Source of the DNA: Alphaproteobacteria bacterium
GTDB lineage: Bacteria > Pseudomonadota > Alphaproteobacteria > Caulobacterales > Hyphomonadaceae
Reading direction: 5' to 3'
Length of the DNA stretch: 56,151 nt
NCBI GenBank assembly: GCA_016125405.1
Contig: WGLW01000049.1
Coordinates: forward strand, 1 to 56,151
Shown here: piece by piece, positions 48,601 through 56,151 of the stretch
Layout of the letters: the number at the start of each line of letters is the position of its first letter
Position numbering within the stretch: the stretch's first letter is position 1
Notes under the pieces: generated by a model
Told to the model about the DNA's origin: nothing
Database searches by the model: none
The model's input: the letters and a program-made list of their open reading frames with translations, nothing else
Program-made: the position numbers and the translations under genes

Positions 48601-48735
48601 GGGACGACCTCCTGTGACCTGTTACTGGCTGTATGCGGCAGCGCCGGGCGGAAGTCGAACCCGCAAGATTGACAAGGCGGCTAGCGCGACGAATCTCGGC
48701 CCGCCTGTCCGGCGTTTCCCGCGAAGGGGCTGAAG

Positions 48736-49305
48736 ATGACCGATCCACTGGGCGCCTCGCGCACCGCCGCGGTTCGCACGCCGCTCACCATGACGTTCTG
48801 GGTCGGGCTCTACGTCCTGCTGATCCCGTTCGTGAACTGGAGCTTCAAGTGGGCGCCGCAGTGGACGCTGTTCGGCGACTTCGTCTTCAACCCCGTCACG
48901 ATCGTCACGGGGCTTATTCTTGTGGTCCGCGATTTCGCCCAGCGGCAGATCGGCCACCGCATATTCTTTGCGATGCTCGCGGCGCTGGCCCTCACCGTCC
49001 TGCTCGCCGGTCCGCAGCTCGCCATCGCCTCCGGAACCGCGTTCTTCCTTTCCGAGACGATCGACTGGGCGCTGTTCACCTTCACCAAGCGCACCCTCAC
49101 CTTCCGGGTGCTGCTCTCGACGGCCATCGCGGCGCCGGTCGACAGCCTCGCCTTCCTGTTTCTCGCCGACACGGTGCGAAGCGATTCACACCAGCTCACG
49201 CCGGCCAACCTGATCATGTCGATCCTTGGCAAGCTGCTCGGCCTCGTCGCCGTGATCGTGATGATGAAGATGCGCGAGCGCCGCGCCGCGGCCGCCGCCG
49301 CCTGA
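48736..49305 (+). CDS. VUT-family transporter (YhhQ/queuosine-precursor-like)
   Basis: 189 residues with about five or six membrane helices. VVRDFAQRQIGHR and SETIDWALFTFTKR, together with APVDSLAFLFL, match the YhhQ/DUF165 vitamin-uptake-type (VUT) family, whose E. coli member imports queuosine precursors. The C-terminus is Arg/Ala-rich (RERRAAAAAA). Substrate in this organism unproven. It lies on the plus strand between folA and thyA (both minus). Confidence 0.75.
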   Translation: MTDPLGASRTAAVRTPLTMTFWVGLYVLLIPFVNWSFKWAPQWTLFGDFVFNPVTIVTGLILVVRDFAQRQIGHRIFFAMLAALALTVLLAGPQLAIASGTAFFLSETIDWALFTFTKRTLTFRVLLSTAIAAPVDSLAFLFLADTVRSDSHQLTPANLIMSILGKLLGLVAVIVMMKMRERRAAAAAA

Positions 49306-49376
49306 CCGCCAGGTCCCGTTCAGCGACCCCGCAGCGATCGGCTGGCCTGCCGACTCATGGGTCCCGCGAATCAAAA

Positions 49377-49400
49377 GGGCGGCTCCGCGGGGAGCCGCCC
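49377..49400. terminator. Bidirectional terminator after the VUT and lipoprotein genes
   Basis: GGGCGGCTCC (49377-49386) and GGAGCCGCCC (49391-49400) form a 10-bp stem with a GCGG loop. On the minus strand TTTTG follows (good terminator for the lipoprotein gene at 49430), on plus TTCGATCGTTT follows. Confidence 0.75.
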
Positions 49401-49429
49401 TTCGATCGTTTCAGAAACGCAGGCCCGAA

Positions 49430-49669
49430 CTAGTTCGGGGCGGGCGTGGCCGGAGCCGTATCGGCCGGAGGTGTGGTGGCGTCAGCCGGCGGCGGCGTGG
49501 TGGCGTCAGCCGGGGGCGTCGCGGGCGTGGCGTCAGCCGGCGGCGGCGTGGTGGCCATGGTGTCGGCCGGGGCCGCAGCAGGAGCGGCCGGGGCTTCTTC
49601 CTTCTGGCAGCCAGCAAGAGCAAGCGCGGCGACCGAGGCAGCCGCAAGAACGGTGAGTTTGAACGACAT
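49430..49669 (-). CDS. Small lipoprotein with Pro/Ala/Asp/Thr repeats
   Basis: 79 residues. A signal peptide ends at lipobox LALAGC20. Beyond a short KEE segment the rest is low-complexity repeats of PPADAT type. GGAGGG precedes the ATG. The repeat is the same kind as in the ExbB N-terminal extension at 3806-4720. Function unknown; possibly a flexible cell-envelope spacer. Confidence 0.75.
   Translation of the reverse strand: MSFKLTVLAAASVAALALAGCQKEEAPAAPAAAPADTMATTPPPADATPATPPADATTPPPADATTPPADTAPATPAPN
49474..49560. repeat. DNA repeats encoding the PPADAT lipoprotein units
   Basis: Imperfect tandem repeats (GGCGTCAGCCGGCGGCGGC-type units) lie within the lipoprotein gene, consistent with expansion of the encoded repeats. 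Confidence 0.6.
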
Positions 49670-49986
49670 GTGGTAGATCCCTCCGACGGATCATGAAACC
49701 GGCCCCGGGGTTTCCAGAATCCGGGCGGCCGACGTGTGTCATCCACCACCCTGCCAAAAATGCAAGTGGCTGATTGATTGCGCTTTATACAGTTTTATTG
49801 CGTGATTGGCGCGCGGACCCAGCGGAAGTTCCCGTACGGAATTCGCCGCCGGGTTGTGGATGAAATTCGCAGGGGCAAGTCCCCCGGCGCCGCGAAAGCG
49901 GGCAACGCCCTTGAATCCATTCGGGTGTTGCACACGCATTCGTGAGCCCGCCACGGCGTCGCATCGGACGCATGCGGACGGAAGCA
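49670..49986. other. Gap between lipoprotein gene and thyA
   Basis: About 317 bases with no recognised gene. It must hold the lipoprotein promoter. AT-rich TTATACAGTTTTATT lies around 49780-49800. No clear terminator for thyA was identified. Confidence 0.4.
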
Positions 49987-50796
49987 TCAGACCGCGACCG
50001 GCGCCTTGATGTGCGCGTCGGCGGCGTAATCCGACAATGTGAAATCTTCGTAATCCCAACTGAAGAGGTCAGACTTGGCGGGATTGAGCGTCAGCGCCGG
50101 AAGAGCGTGCGGCGTGCGCGTGAGCTGGAGGCGCGCCTGCTCGAAATGATTCGAGTACAGGTGCACGTCGCCGAAGCTGTGGACAAACTCGCCCGCCTCC
50201 AGCCCGGTCGCACGCGCCATCAGCAAGGTCAGCAGCGCATAGGACGCGATATTGAACGGCACGCCCAGGAAGACATCCGCCGATCGCTGGTAGAGCTGGC
50301 AGGACAGCTTGCCGCCACCCTTGCCGTCCGGCGCGACGAAGAACTGGAACAGGCAATGGCAAGGCGGCAGCGCCATCTGGTTCACCTCGGCGGGGTTCCA
50401 CGCCGAAACGATCAGCCGGCGCGAGGACGGGTTGCGCATGATCTCGTCGCGCACCCAGGCGATCTGATCGATGACCCGCCCGTCCGGCGCCGCCCACGAG
50501 CGCCACTGCTTGCCGTAAACCGGTCCGAGATCGCCGTTTTCATCGGCCCACTCGTCCCAGATCTTCACGCCGCGGTCCTGCAGCCAGCGAACATTGGTGT
50601 CGCCGCGCAGGAACCACAGCAGCTCGACGATGATCGACTTCACATGAAGCTTTTTTGTCGTCAGTAGCGGAAAGCCGTTGGCCAGGTCGAACCGCATCTG
50701 CCGGCCGAACACGCCGCGGGTTCCGGTCCCGGTCCGGTCCGGGCGGTCAATGCCGTTGTCGAGAATGTCCTGCAGGAGATCGAGATACTGGCGCAT
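49987..50796 (-). CDS. thyA: Thymidylate synthase
   Basis: 269 residues. Catalytic cysteine in [14 protein letters not shown]-terminal [29 protein letters not shown] and the late [11 protein letters not shown] are as in ThyA. It makes dTMP from dUMP with methylene-tetrahydrofolate, producing DHF for FolA. The ATG at 50796 was chosen; an ATG at 50826 is possible because GGGGCCCC just before 50796 is not a perfect ribosome-binding site. Divergent from the small HhH protein. Confidence 0.96.
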   Translation of the reverse strand: MRQYLDLLQDILDNGIDRPDRTGTGTRGVFGRQMRFDLANGFPLLTTKKLHVKSIIVELLWFLRGDTNVRWLQDRGVKIWDEWADENGDLGPVYGKQWRSWAAPDGRVIDQIAWVRDEIMRNPSSRRLIVSAWNPAEVNQMALPPCHCLFQFFVAPDGKGGGKLSCQLYQRSADVFLGVPFNIASYALLTLLMARATGLEAGEFVHSFGDVHLYSNHFEQARLQLTRTPHALPALTLNPAKSDLFSWDYEDFTLSDYAADAHIKAPVAV

Positions 50797-50864
50797 GGGG
50801 CCCCGGCTTGAACTGGCTCCATCCATGCTATCCCAGATTCGAGGAAATCGCTGGAGGGACCGGC

Positions 50865-51083
50865 ATGGCGAAAAAGAAAGCTGTGGCTGACGCGTCAGAT
50901 CTTCCGAAACTGGCGGCTCCGGCCCGGCGGGCCCTCGCCGGCGCGGGCCTGGCCTCGCTCGGCCAGCTGTCGCGCATCACCGAGGCCGAGGTCGCCGCGC
51001 TTCACGGCATGGGGCCGAATGCTCTCGCTAGTTTGAAAACCGCAATGAAGGCCCGCGGCCTTGCCTTCCGGCCTTCACGCTAG
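50865..51083 (+). CDS. Small helix-hairpin-helix protein (RNAP alpha-CTD-like)
   Basis: 72 residues. After a basic N-terminus, [20 protein letters not shown] and [20 protein letters not shown] form two helices with a helix-hairpin-helix GMGPNA turn, very like the C-terminal domain of RNA polymerase alpha. It probably binds DNA. GGAGGGAC lies upstream of the ATG. It overlaps a convergent 76-residue frame by four bases. Confidence 0.75.
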   Translation: MAKKKAVADASDLPKLAAPARRALAGAGLASLGQLSRITEAEVAALHGMGPNALASLKTAMKARGLAFRPSR

Positions 51084-51310
51084 AGGCCGTCCAGACCTTC
51101 CATCAGGGCCGGGTCGATCTCGGCATGGCGCTCGCGCCGGTACTGGGCCACCAGCTGGTCGGCGCGCGCGGGCGTTTCGCCCTGACGGGTCACAAGCCGT
51201 TCGAACAACACCCGCTCCTCGGCGCGCCTCGCCGCTTCGTCATCCGCATCGCCGAGTCCCTGACCCGTCCGACCCGCAGCCTGACTCCGGTTGCTATTCG
51301 ATTGCGGCAT
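51080..51310 (-). CDS. Small charged protein, unknown
   Basis: 76 residues, predicted helical, rich in Arg, Glu and Ala (RAEERVLFERLVTRQGE, RADQLVAQYRRERHAE). No family recognised. GGGAG seven bases before the ATG supports translation. It is convergent with, and overlaps by four bases, the HhH protein gene. Confidence 0.55.
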   Translation of the reverse strand: MPQSNSNRSQAAGRTGQGLGDADDEAARRAEERVLFERLVTRQGETPARADQLVAQYRRERHAEIDPALMEGLDGL

Positions 51311-51363
51311 GAATCGACTCCCTGCGTTTCTTGATGACGTTTTTTTCCGGGCGGACGGGCGAA

Positions 51364-51381
51364 GGTCGTCGTGCGACGACC
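51364..51381. repeat. Perfect palindrome in the upstream region of the small charged protein
   Basis: GGTCGTCG-TG-CGACGACC has 8-bp arms. It lies 54 bases from the ATG of the 76-residue protein gene and may be a protein-binding site; no U-tract. The surrounding 51311-51523 contains only short basic frames without support. Confidence 0.4.
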
Positions 51382-51523
51382 GCGCTTCCTCATGGCGTCA
51401 ATGTGGGACGGCACTGTGGCGCGACAATGACGACGCGCCATTTTTTTCCGCGCTGATTTCGCAGTGCAGCATGCTTTCGCAATGTTGCATCCGCCCCTAG
51501 TCTCGCACAGGGGAGGCCACGCA

Positions 51524-51820
51524 ATGCTCATCGTCACTGGGTCCGTCACAGCGCGGCCCGAGACCATCGTCGAAATGACGGAAATTTCACTGCAGCATGT
51601 CGCGCGCTCGCGCGGCGAGCCCGGTTGCATCAGCCATGATGTGGCGTGCGATGGCGGCGATCCGCTTCGCCTGATCTTTCTCGAACGCTGGCAGGACGCC
51701 GCCGCACTGAAGACTCATTTCGCTGTGCCCGCTTCGCGCACGTTCTGGAACCAGCTTCAGGCGCTGGCCGCCGATCCTGGCGAGATGCACATTTACGACG
51801 CCACGAAGATCCGTATCTGA
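51524..51820 (+). CDS. Antibiotic-biosynthesis-monooxygenase (ABM) fold protein
   Basis: 98-residue dimeric ferredoxin-like fold. MLIVTGSVTARPE, SRGEPGCISHDV and LIFLERWQDAAALKTHF match the ABM (YgiN/HmoB-like) family, which acts as small quinone or heme monooxygenases. The ATG has GGGGAGG upstream. It is followed 22 bases later by the YbjN-like gene, so probably an operon. Confidence 0.85.
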   Translation: MLIVTGSVTARPETIVEMTEISLQHVARSRGEPGCISHDVACDGGDPLRLIFLERWQDAAALKTHFAVPASRTFWNQLQALAADPGEMHIYDATKIRI

Positions 51821-51842
51821 CTTACCGAGGAAAGCACACGAC

Positions 51843-52328
51843 ATGATCCGCGCCGCCTGCGCCCTCGCCTGTCTCTCGATGACCGCATTCGCCCGGCCCG
51901 CCGCGGCCCAGACCGTCGTGCGCGACTGGGGCGCCGCCGACATGGCGCACATCTTCGAAGAGCTGCAGATCGACAAGGTCGCGCAGGGCAAGCAACAGGG
52001 CATTCCGGTCGTGTCCGGCAAGACCGCCGGCGTCTACATCGTCGCCGTCGGTGACGACTGCACGGAAGACGCGACCCCGCGCTGCGGCGCGCTCAATCTT
52101 GTCTGGGACCTCGATCTCTCCAACAGCGCGATGACCGACAAGGCGATGAACCTGCTGGTCTATCCCGCGGCCGCCGCCGTGCGCTCGAAACCGGCCTCGC
52201 TGCGCCTGCACCGTCACGTCCTTCTCGCCGGCGGCGTGACCGACGACAACCTCCGCGCCAACGTCATGCTGTTCATCCAGACCGTGTTCGACGCCCAGAA
52301 CCGCCTGGACGAGGCGAAGATCTTCTAG
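51843..52328 (+). CDS. Exported YbjN-like protein
   Basis: 161 residues. Signal peptide ends AAAQ near 22. The pattern LRLHRHVLLAGGVTDDNL and the C-terminal helix NVMLFIQTVFDAQNRL is like the YbjN family (putative sensory transduction regulator). The function is not clear. It follows the ABM gene by 22 bases and ends 19 bases from the convergent aquaporin gene. Confidence 0.6.
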   Translation: MIRAACALACLSMTAFARPAAAQTVVRDWGAADMAHIFEELQIDKVAQGKQQGIPVVSGKTAGVYIVAVGDDCTEDATPRCGALNLVWDLDLSNSAMTDKAMNLLVYPAAAAVRSKPASLRLHRHVLLAGGVTDDNLRANVMLFIQTVFDAQNRLDEAKIF

Positions 52329-52347
52329 GTTCCGGCCCTCTTGCGCT

Positions 52348-53097
52348 TCAGCTGTCGCCCATCGTCGCGGCTTGCTCGGTCATCTCCACCGCTTTCTCTG
52401 CCGAGACGACCGGGCCATCGGCTTCGAGCAGCTTGATGCGGAAGAGCACGCCTGCGATCCCGGCGCCGATCAGCGGCGCGACCACAAACAACCAGAGCTG
52501 TGACAGCGCCGCACCCTGGGCAAACACAGCCGGCCCGAAGGAACGCGCGGGGTTTACCGACACGCCTGTCACCTGGATGCCGACAATATGGATCACCGTC
52601 AGCGTGAGACCGATAGCGAGGCCGGCGAAGGCGGAGGGCGCCCGCGTCTGCGTCGCGCCGAGAATGACCAGCACGAAAAGAAATGTCGCTACAATCTCGA
52701 ACGCCAGCGCCGCCTGCATCGAATAGTGGCCGAGATAGTCCGGCCCCCAACCGTTCGAGCCGAGCGCATATTCCCCCATCTGGAACTCGCTCTGTCCACT
52801 GGCGATGGCGTAAAGCACGCCCGCCCCGATCAGCGCGCCGAACAGCTGGGCGATCCAGTACAGCACCATCTCGTTGAGACTCATGCGTCCGGAGAGGAAC
52901 ACCCCAAACGACACCGCAGGATTCACATGGCAGCCCGAGACCGGCCCGATGCCGTACGCCATCGCCACAATGGCCAGTCCAAACGCGAAGGCGATGCCAA
53001 GCTGGCCCACATTGCCAGCGCCAGCCAACACCGCTGCGCCGCAGCCGAAGAACACCAGCGCCGCCGTGCCGAGACATTCCGCAACCAGTTTTTTCAT
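52348..53097 (-). CDS. aqpZ: Aquaporin Z-type channel
   Basis: 249 residues, six helices and two NPA half-helices: HVNPAVSFG and SVNPARSFG. The selectivity filter includes Arg after the second NPA, as in water-selective AqpZ. The C-terminal tail is longer than E. coli AqpZ. Start at ATG 53097 with GGGGAC upstream. Its upstream region is shared with the tmRNA gene, read in the opposite direction. Confidence 0.92.
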   Translation of the reverse strand: MKKLVAECLGTAALVFFGCGAAVLAGAGNVGQLGIAFAFGLAIVAMAYGIGPVSGCHVNPAVSFGVFLSGRMSLNEMVLYWIAQLFGALIGAGVLYAIASGQSEFQMGEYALGSNGWGPDYLGHYSMQAALAFEIVATFLFVLVILGATQTRAPSAFAGLAIGLTLTVIHIVGIQVTGVSVNPARSFGPAVFAQGAALSQLWLFVVAPLIGAGIAGVLFRIKLLEADGPVVSAEKAVEMTEQAATMGDS

Positions 53098-53280
53098 GAC
53101 GATCGTCCCCAGGATCAGAATACCGGGATGCTGCCGGCAAATTCCCGCGCCCGCCAGATGGTTTCTACGATGGGAGGCGAATGTACTGCCCTTGGGACGG
53201 TCGCCCGCCTGGCGCCAGTCGTCCGCCGGAAACCGGTTCTTTCCTCGTTCACCTTCGCCCCCTATATTGAGAGCGTTCCG

Positions 53281-53353
53281 CAAGGAACTATGGCGATAAA
53301 CCCGCGTGTAATAAGCGGATCGGACCCGGGGGCGGTACCCGGCGGCTCCACCA
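53281..53353 (+). ncRNA. ssrA: tmRNA acceptor piece (5' part of permuted ssrA)
   Basis: The gene starts with what is the 3' end in ordinary tmRNA. T-stem CCGGG (53326-53330)/CCCGG (53338-53342) encloses the GGCGGTA loop, and 3' acceptor strand CGGCTCC (53343-53349) pairs with the 5' strand GGGGCCG of the coding piece (53384-53390). The discriminator A and CCA lie at 53350-53353. TAAACCCGCG (53297-53306) is complementary to CGCGGGTTTA (53514-53523) in the coding piece. The 5' limit is approximate. Permuted two-piece tmRNA is typical of alphaproteobacteria. Confidence 0.9.
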
Positions 53354-53383
53354 GATTTCCCCGCTCGTTGGGCGGATGGCTTC

Positions 53384-53545
53384 GGGGCCGAAACAGGATC
53401 GACGGACGTGTAAAGACGATGACTTCGCTCGCTTGGGCCCCGACAGAAGCCCACATTGCAATAGTTGCCAACGACAACTTTGCTGAAGGTCAAGCTCTCG
53501 CTGCGTAATGCAGCGCGGGTTTAACCGCACTTAAGTCCTGCGCTC
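53384..53545 (+). ncRNA. ssrA: tmRNA coding piece with tag ANDNFAEGQALAA
   Basis: Begins GGGGCCGAAACAGGATCGAC, the 5' tRNA-like half of tmRNA. The resume codon GCC at 53467 starts the tag reading A-N-D-N-F-A-E-G-Q-A-L-A-A, stop TAA at 53506-53508. ANDN...LAA is a standard ssrA tag for ClpXP. CGCGGGTTTA (53514-53523) can pair with the acceptor piece. The 3' end is approximate. The intervening 30 bases (53354-53383) are removed in processing. Confidence 0.92.
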
Positions 53546-53566
53546 TAGCAAGCTCAGGCGGGGCTC

Positions 53567-53605
53567 GGGGCGGCGCCTGGCAACAGAAGCCGCCCCACTC
53601 ATTTT
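53567..53605 (+). terminator. Terminator after ssrA
   Basis: GGGGCGGC (53567-53574) pairs with GCCGCCCC (53589-53596), followed by ACTCATTTT. Confidence 0.55.
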
Positions 53606-53637
53606 CCGGGTCAGTGTTCCCGCGTTCGACGCGGCGC

Positions 53638-54021
53638 TTACGCGGTGCGGCAGACAGCTTCCATGTTGTTGCCGTCCGGATCGATAACGAAGGCGGCGTA
53701 GTAATTCGGCGGATAACCCGTCGCCGTGTCGCGCAGACCGGGCGGTCCGTTATCGGCCCCTCCTGCCCTGAGGGCGGCTGCGTGAAATGCATCCACCGCC
53801 GCCCGGCTGCGCGCGGCGAACGCCGTGTGCTGTTTCACACCGTGAGGATGAAATCGGTCGATCCAGAAAACGGGATAGGTCTCGCCATATCCGATGGCGT
53901 CCGCGCCGCTCTCCGCCGGAAGCTGCATCACCCGCCGCAAGCCCAGCGCGGCAAGCGCTGCATCATAGAAGCGGGCCGAGCGCGCCACATCGGCGACGCC
54001 AATTCCGGTGTGATCGATCAT
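53638..54021 (-). CDS. VOC-family (glyoxalase/bleomycin-resistance fold) protein
   Basis: 127 residues with one vicinal-oxygen-chelate domain. MIDHTGIGVADVARSARFY gives the first beta-alpha unit with a metal-ligand His (H4), and FVIDPDGNNMEAV the C-terminal unit with a Glu ligand. Typical of small glyoxalase-like proteins; reaction unknown. The ATG at 54021 was taken; a TTG nine bases upstream after GGGAG is an alternative. Confidence 0.85.
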   Translation of the reverse strand: MIDHTGIGVADVARSARFYDAALAALGLRRVMQLPAESGADAIGYGETYPVFWIDRFHPHGVKQHTAFAARSRAAVDAFHAAALRAGGADNGPPGLRDTATGYPPNYYAAFVIDPDGNNMEAVCRTA

Positions 54022-54155
54022 CGTCCTCAAGTGCTCCCTGCGCGATGGCGCCTGTGCGCCTTGCCGAAACGGATCATAATCGTTCGGGCCGTCTCTCGTC
54101 TGTCGCCTGCGCGCCCTATCTTCTGGACGGCAGAAGAAATCCGGAGGTCATGTCC

Positions 54156-54596
54156 ATGAAACGTACAGCACAAGCCGTCTGGTCCGGCGCTCTCAGGGAC
54201 GGCAAGGGGTCAATCTCGATGCAGAGCGGGGTCCTTAAGGACTCGCCCTACTCCTTCAAGGCGCGCTTCGAGGATGAAAGCGGAAAATCCGCCACCAACC
54301 CTGAAGAACTCATCGCCGCCGCCCACGCCAGCTGTTTCGCCATGCAGCTCTCGCACTTCCTCGCCGAGGCCGGACATCCGGCGAAGACGCTGACGGTCAA
54401 TGCCGAGGTCACAGTCGGCCCGGTTCCCTCCGGCGGACAGGCGATCTCGAAAAGCGCGCTCACCCTGCGCGGCGACGTGCCCGGCATGGACGAGGCGACC
54501 TTCCTTGAACAGGCCAACAAGGCGAAAGCCTCCTGCCCGGTCTCCAAGGCGCTCGCGGCGATCGAGATCACGCTGGACGCCAAACTGGAAAGCTGA
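54156..54596 (+). CDS. OsmC-family peroxidase
   Basis: 146 residues. The two redox cysteines are C60 (AAHASCFAM) and C127 (ASCPVSKAL), as in OsmC/Ohr-type hydroperoxide peroxidases. ATG at 54156 with GGAGG eight bases upstream was chosen; an ATG six bases earlier is too near that site. The canonical OsmC motif NPEELIAAAHASC is present. It should detoxify organic hydroperoxides in the cytoplasm. Ends four bases from the convergent membrane protein gene. Confidence 0.92.
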   Translation: MKRTAQAVWSGALRDGKGSISMQSGVLKDSPYSFKARFEDESGKSATNPEELIAAAHASCFAMQLSHFLAEAGHPAKTLTVNAEVTVGPVPSGGQAISKSALTLRGDVPGMDEATFLEQANKAKASCPVSKALAAIEITLDAKLES

Positions 54597-54599
54597 CGC

Positions 54600-55823
54600 T
54601 CAGTTCGGCGCAGGCGGCGGCGAATACCGCTCACCGACGTGCGCGGCGTAGAACGTGTGCATGCGCCATAGCGTGAGGGACGATGCGGCAAGGTAGAGAC
54701 AGCCGCCGACCGCAAGTGCGGGAAGCGTCTTGCGCGCGAGCGCGCCGAGGGCGGCGCCGAAGCCGTCCGACGCCGCGACCATGACGCACGATGCGGCGAG
54801 AAGACACGAATTGATGTGATAGCGCGGCGCCAGCGCCTGAATGAGGCCCATATCCAGACGCCCCAGCGCAGCCAGCAGGATGCTGCCGAGAAGGAAGGCG
54901 TTGAACCAGAGCAACGGATCACGGGTCAAAAACCGGCTTCGCATGAATCCGAAGACGGTCAGGCCGCAGAGCACAACCCCCAGCAGCGCGGACAGAATCG
55001 TGACGGCCAGTCGGAGACCTACGGAGGCCATCGGATACCCGAACGCCGAGCCCGACATGACGAGCGCAAAGAGGCCGACGCCGATCGGGTGGCGCATCGA
55101 GTCGAGCGGGTCGGACAGGTTGTCGGGCCGCGCGTAACCATGCAGGTACGCCGCCGCGACCGCGATCGAAACCGCGAGCCACAACGCCGCCCATCCCCAT
55201 CGGCGTCCGGTGACGAGATACGCGGCGCCCAGAAACGGCGCCAGGATGCCGTTTCCCTGTGACGCAACCGCCAGGATCGCGCACGCGAGCGCGCCGGCGC
55301 GGGATGCGGCCGTATCCAGATTCAACAGCCACACCATCGCTGCGGCGAAGGCGATGACGCCATAGTTCGAAATCGCCGCCATCGCCCAAAGCATGCTGTC
55401 GGCGGAGGAATAGCTGAACGTCATCGCCGCCGCGAACACCAGGGCCGCGCCGGCTCCGCGCTCGATCCGCGATGCGCGCTGGGCCAGGATCAGGAAGATG
55501 GGGATCAGGAACAGGCCGCCGGCGAATGCGAGCAAGGTGTAGTTGGGCGCCCCCATCAGCGCCCGCTGGCCCCAGAACATCAGTTCGGTGACGAGCAGCC
55601 TGTGTTCGTTGTGCTGGGTCCACAGGATGGGCCACGGATTGTGCGCGGCCTGCGCACGCCCGACCTGAATTGCGATATCAAGATCATCGCCGAACGGCCC
55701 GCCCGGCGCGAGAACGATCACCAGCAAGAAATAGGCTAGGCCCAGCAGCGCAGCGAACCACAGCGCAAACTGCGTCGAAGACAGCAAGGAAGGCCGCATG
55801 CCTGGCTTCGTCTCAGTTTGCAT
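54600..55823 (-). CDS. Polytopic membrane protein, possible GT-C-fold enzyme, unknown
   Basis: 407 residues with about nine to eleven membrane helices. The first periplasmic loop has GGPFGDDLDIAIQVG followed by WTQHNEHRLL; an acidic D-D/D-x-D plus a NEHR motif in the first loop is reminiscent of GT-C glycosyltransferases that use lipid-linked sugars. No specific family recognised. ATG at 55823 (MQTETK) or the M nine residues later. No sugar-pathway neighbours. Confidence 0.6.
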   Translation of the reverse strand: MQTETKPGMRPSLLSSTQFALWFAALLGLAYFLLVIVLAPGGPFGDDLDIAIQVGRAQAAHNPWPILWTQHNEHRLLVTELMFWGQRALMGAPNYTLLAFAGGLFLIPIFLILAQRASRIERGAGAALVFAAAMTFSYSSADSMLWAMAAISNYGVIAFAAAMVWLLNLDTAASRAGALACAILAVASQGNGILAPFLGAAYLVTGRRWGWAALWLAVSIAVAAAYLHGYARPDNLSDPLDSMRHPIGVGLFALVMSGSAFGYPMASVGLRLAVTILSALLGVVLCGLTVFGFMRSRFLTRDPLLWFNAFLLGSILLAALGRLDMGLIQALAPRYHINSCLLAASCVMVAASDGFGAALGALARKTLPALAVGGCLYLAASSLTLWRMHTFYAAHVGERYSPPPAPN

Positions 55824-55937
55824 GGGAGCCCAAGCGAGGCGGATTGCCTGTGACGGGGGTCGCTAACATGAGTTCCCCCTTTGCTCAATCAAATGCGGCG
55901 CTTCGCCTTGAAGCCTCGTGCGCCCGATCCTGCGCAT

Positions 55938-55955
55938 CCCCGGCGAAAGCCGGGG
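55938..55955. repeat. Intergenic palindrome, CCCCGGC-GAAA-GCCGGGG type
   Basis: CCCCGGCGAAAGCCGGGG followed by TCCAGGGGG. It is the same family as the palindrome at 79-96, on the other strand. A second small hairpin, GGGGG-TCTAT-CCCCC, follows at 55960-55974. The region 55824-56151 shows no other recognisable feature. Confidence 0.65.
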
Positions 55956-56151
55956 TCCAGGGGGTCTATCCCCCGCACGAACCCGGACATCCCCAACCGC
56001 CATCGGAGACGGGAAAATACTTATCCGACCGCATTGGCGCCTCCCTATCTTGAAGCCATCGCCGTTGCGGGAGGGCAGTCGTGCACCCTGTTCCACGAAG
56101 CGGCGGCGATGCGGTCGAGCGTGATGAGCCTTGCGTGAATGAGCTAACCCC

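Noticed and set aside
48641-48664. tRNA-like T-arm on the minus strand (GCGGG-TTCGACT-TCCGC followed by CCGGCGC).
   Set aside because: No matching 5' acceptor strand, D-arm or anticodon arm was found nearby and no CCA follows, so it is chance or at most a remnant.
51190-51630. Basic Arg-rich minus-strand frame upstream of the ABM gene.
   Set aside because: Overlaps the better supported 76-residue gene and the ABM start region; no ribosome-binding site.

Overview
This GC-rich 56 kb window reads as chromosomal DNA of an alphaproteobacterium, most likely of the Caulobacterales/Hyphomonadaceae type. The evidence is a circularly permuted two-piece tmRNA gene, the order purB / DUF1476 (ATP synthase zeta-type subunit) / purC-purS-purQ, carB followed by greA, a TonB-ExbB-ExbD-ExbD-TPR operon, two promoters matching the alphaproteobacterial EcfG general-stress consensus, and CCCCGGC-loop-GCCGGGG intergenic palindromes at both ends. 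Most of it is housekeeping DNA; the only clear mobile element is an IS110-family insertion sequence at the left edge.

Layout. 1-1350: IS110-type element with a strongly folding upstream region (bridge-RNA candidate) and palindromic repeats on both sides. 1355-5514 (minus): energy-coupled outer-membrane transport operon (tonB, exbB, exbD, exbD, TPR protein). 5865-7955 (minus): dicarboxylate symporter and a His-rich cupin. 8114-10808 (plus): carA and a glycosyltransferase. 10890-13587: divergent csoR/copA copper-efflux pair with two operator-like palindromes between them. 13604-22286: an envelope cluster (DUF389 fused to an OmpA-like domain, MBL hydrolase, S1/P1-type nuclease, apparently exported MmgE/PrpD protein, M28-like lipoprotein lacking the usual Glu pair, CAP-like protein). 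22513-30381: carB, greA, ELM1-like protein, Rsm22-like methyltransferase, trxB, M23 peptidase. 30526-32993: aldo/keto reductase, dps with an iron-box-like operator, alpha/beta hydrolase. 33099-38553: purine genes purQ, purS, purC, purB, into which an island of four entericidin-like mini-lipoprotein genes is inserted between purS and purQ; an independent small RNA may lie between the DUF1476 gene and purB. 38735-48600: an orphan 679-residue secreted protein, a Spinster-type MFS transporter, radC, map, a DHA2 transporter, an SMP-30 lactonase, a POT transporter and folA. 48736-55823: VUT transporter, repeat-rich lipoprotein, thyA, small proteins, a monooxygenase-fold protein, a YbjN-like protein, aquaporin, permuted ssrA, VOC protein, OsmC and a polytopic membrane protein.

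How the parts work together: carA/carB feed pyrimidine and arginine synthesis, purB/C/S/Q are steps of IMP synthesis, and thyA/folA make and recycle the dTMP/folate pool. TonB/ExbBD powers outer-membrane receptors, csoR/copA handles copper, and dps, OsmC, trxB and the EcfG-promoted entericidin genes form a stress component. No CRISPR array, prophage, rRNA or complete tRNA was seen. The points most worth a second look are the IS110 upstream RNA fold, the entericidin island with EcfG-type promoters inside the purCSQ cluster, the permuted tmRNA with its tag, the candidate sRNA at 37007-37223, and two divergent envelope proteins (DUF389-OmpA fusion, M28-like lipoprotein). All calls come from reading sequence and translated frames by eye; no database search was made.
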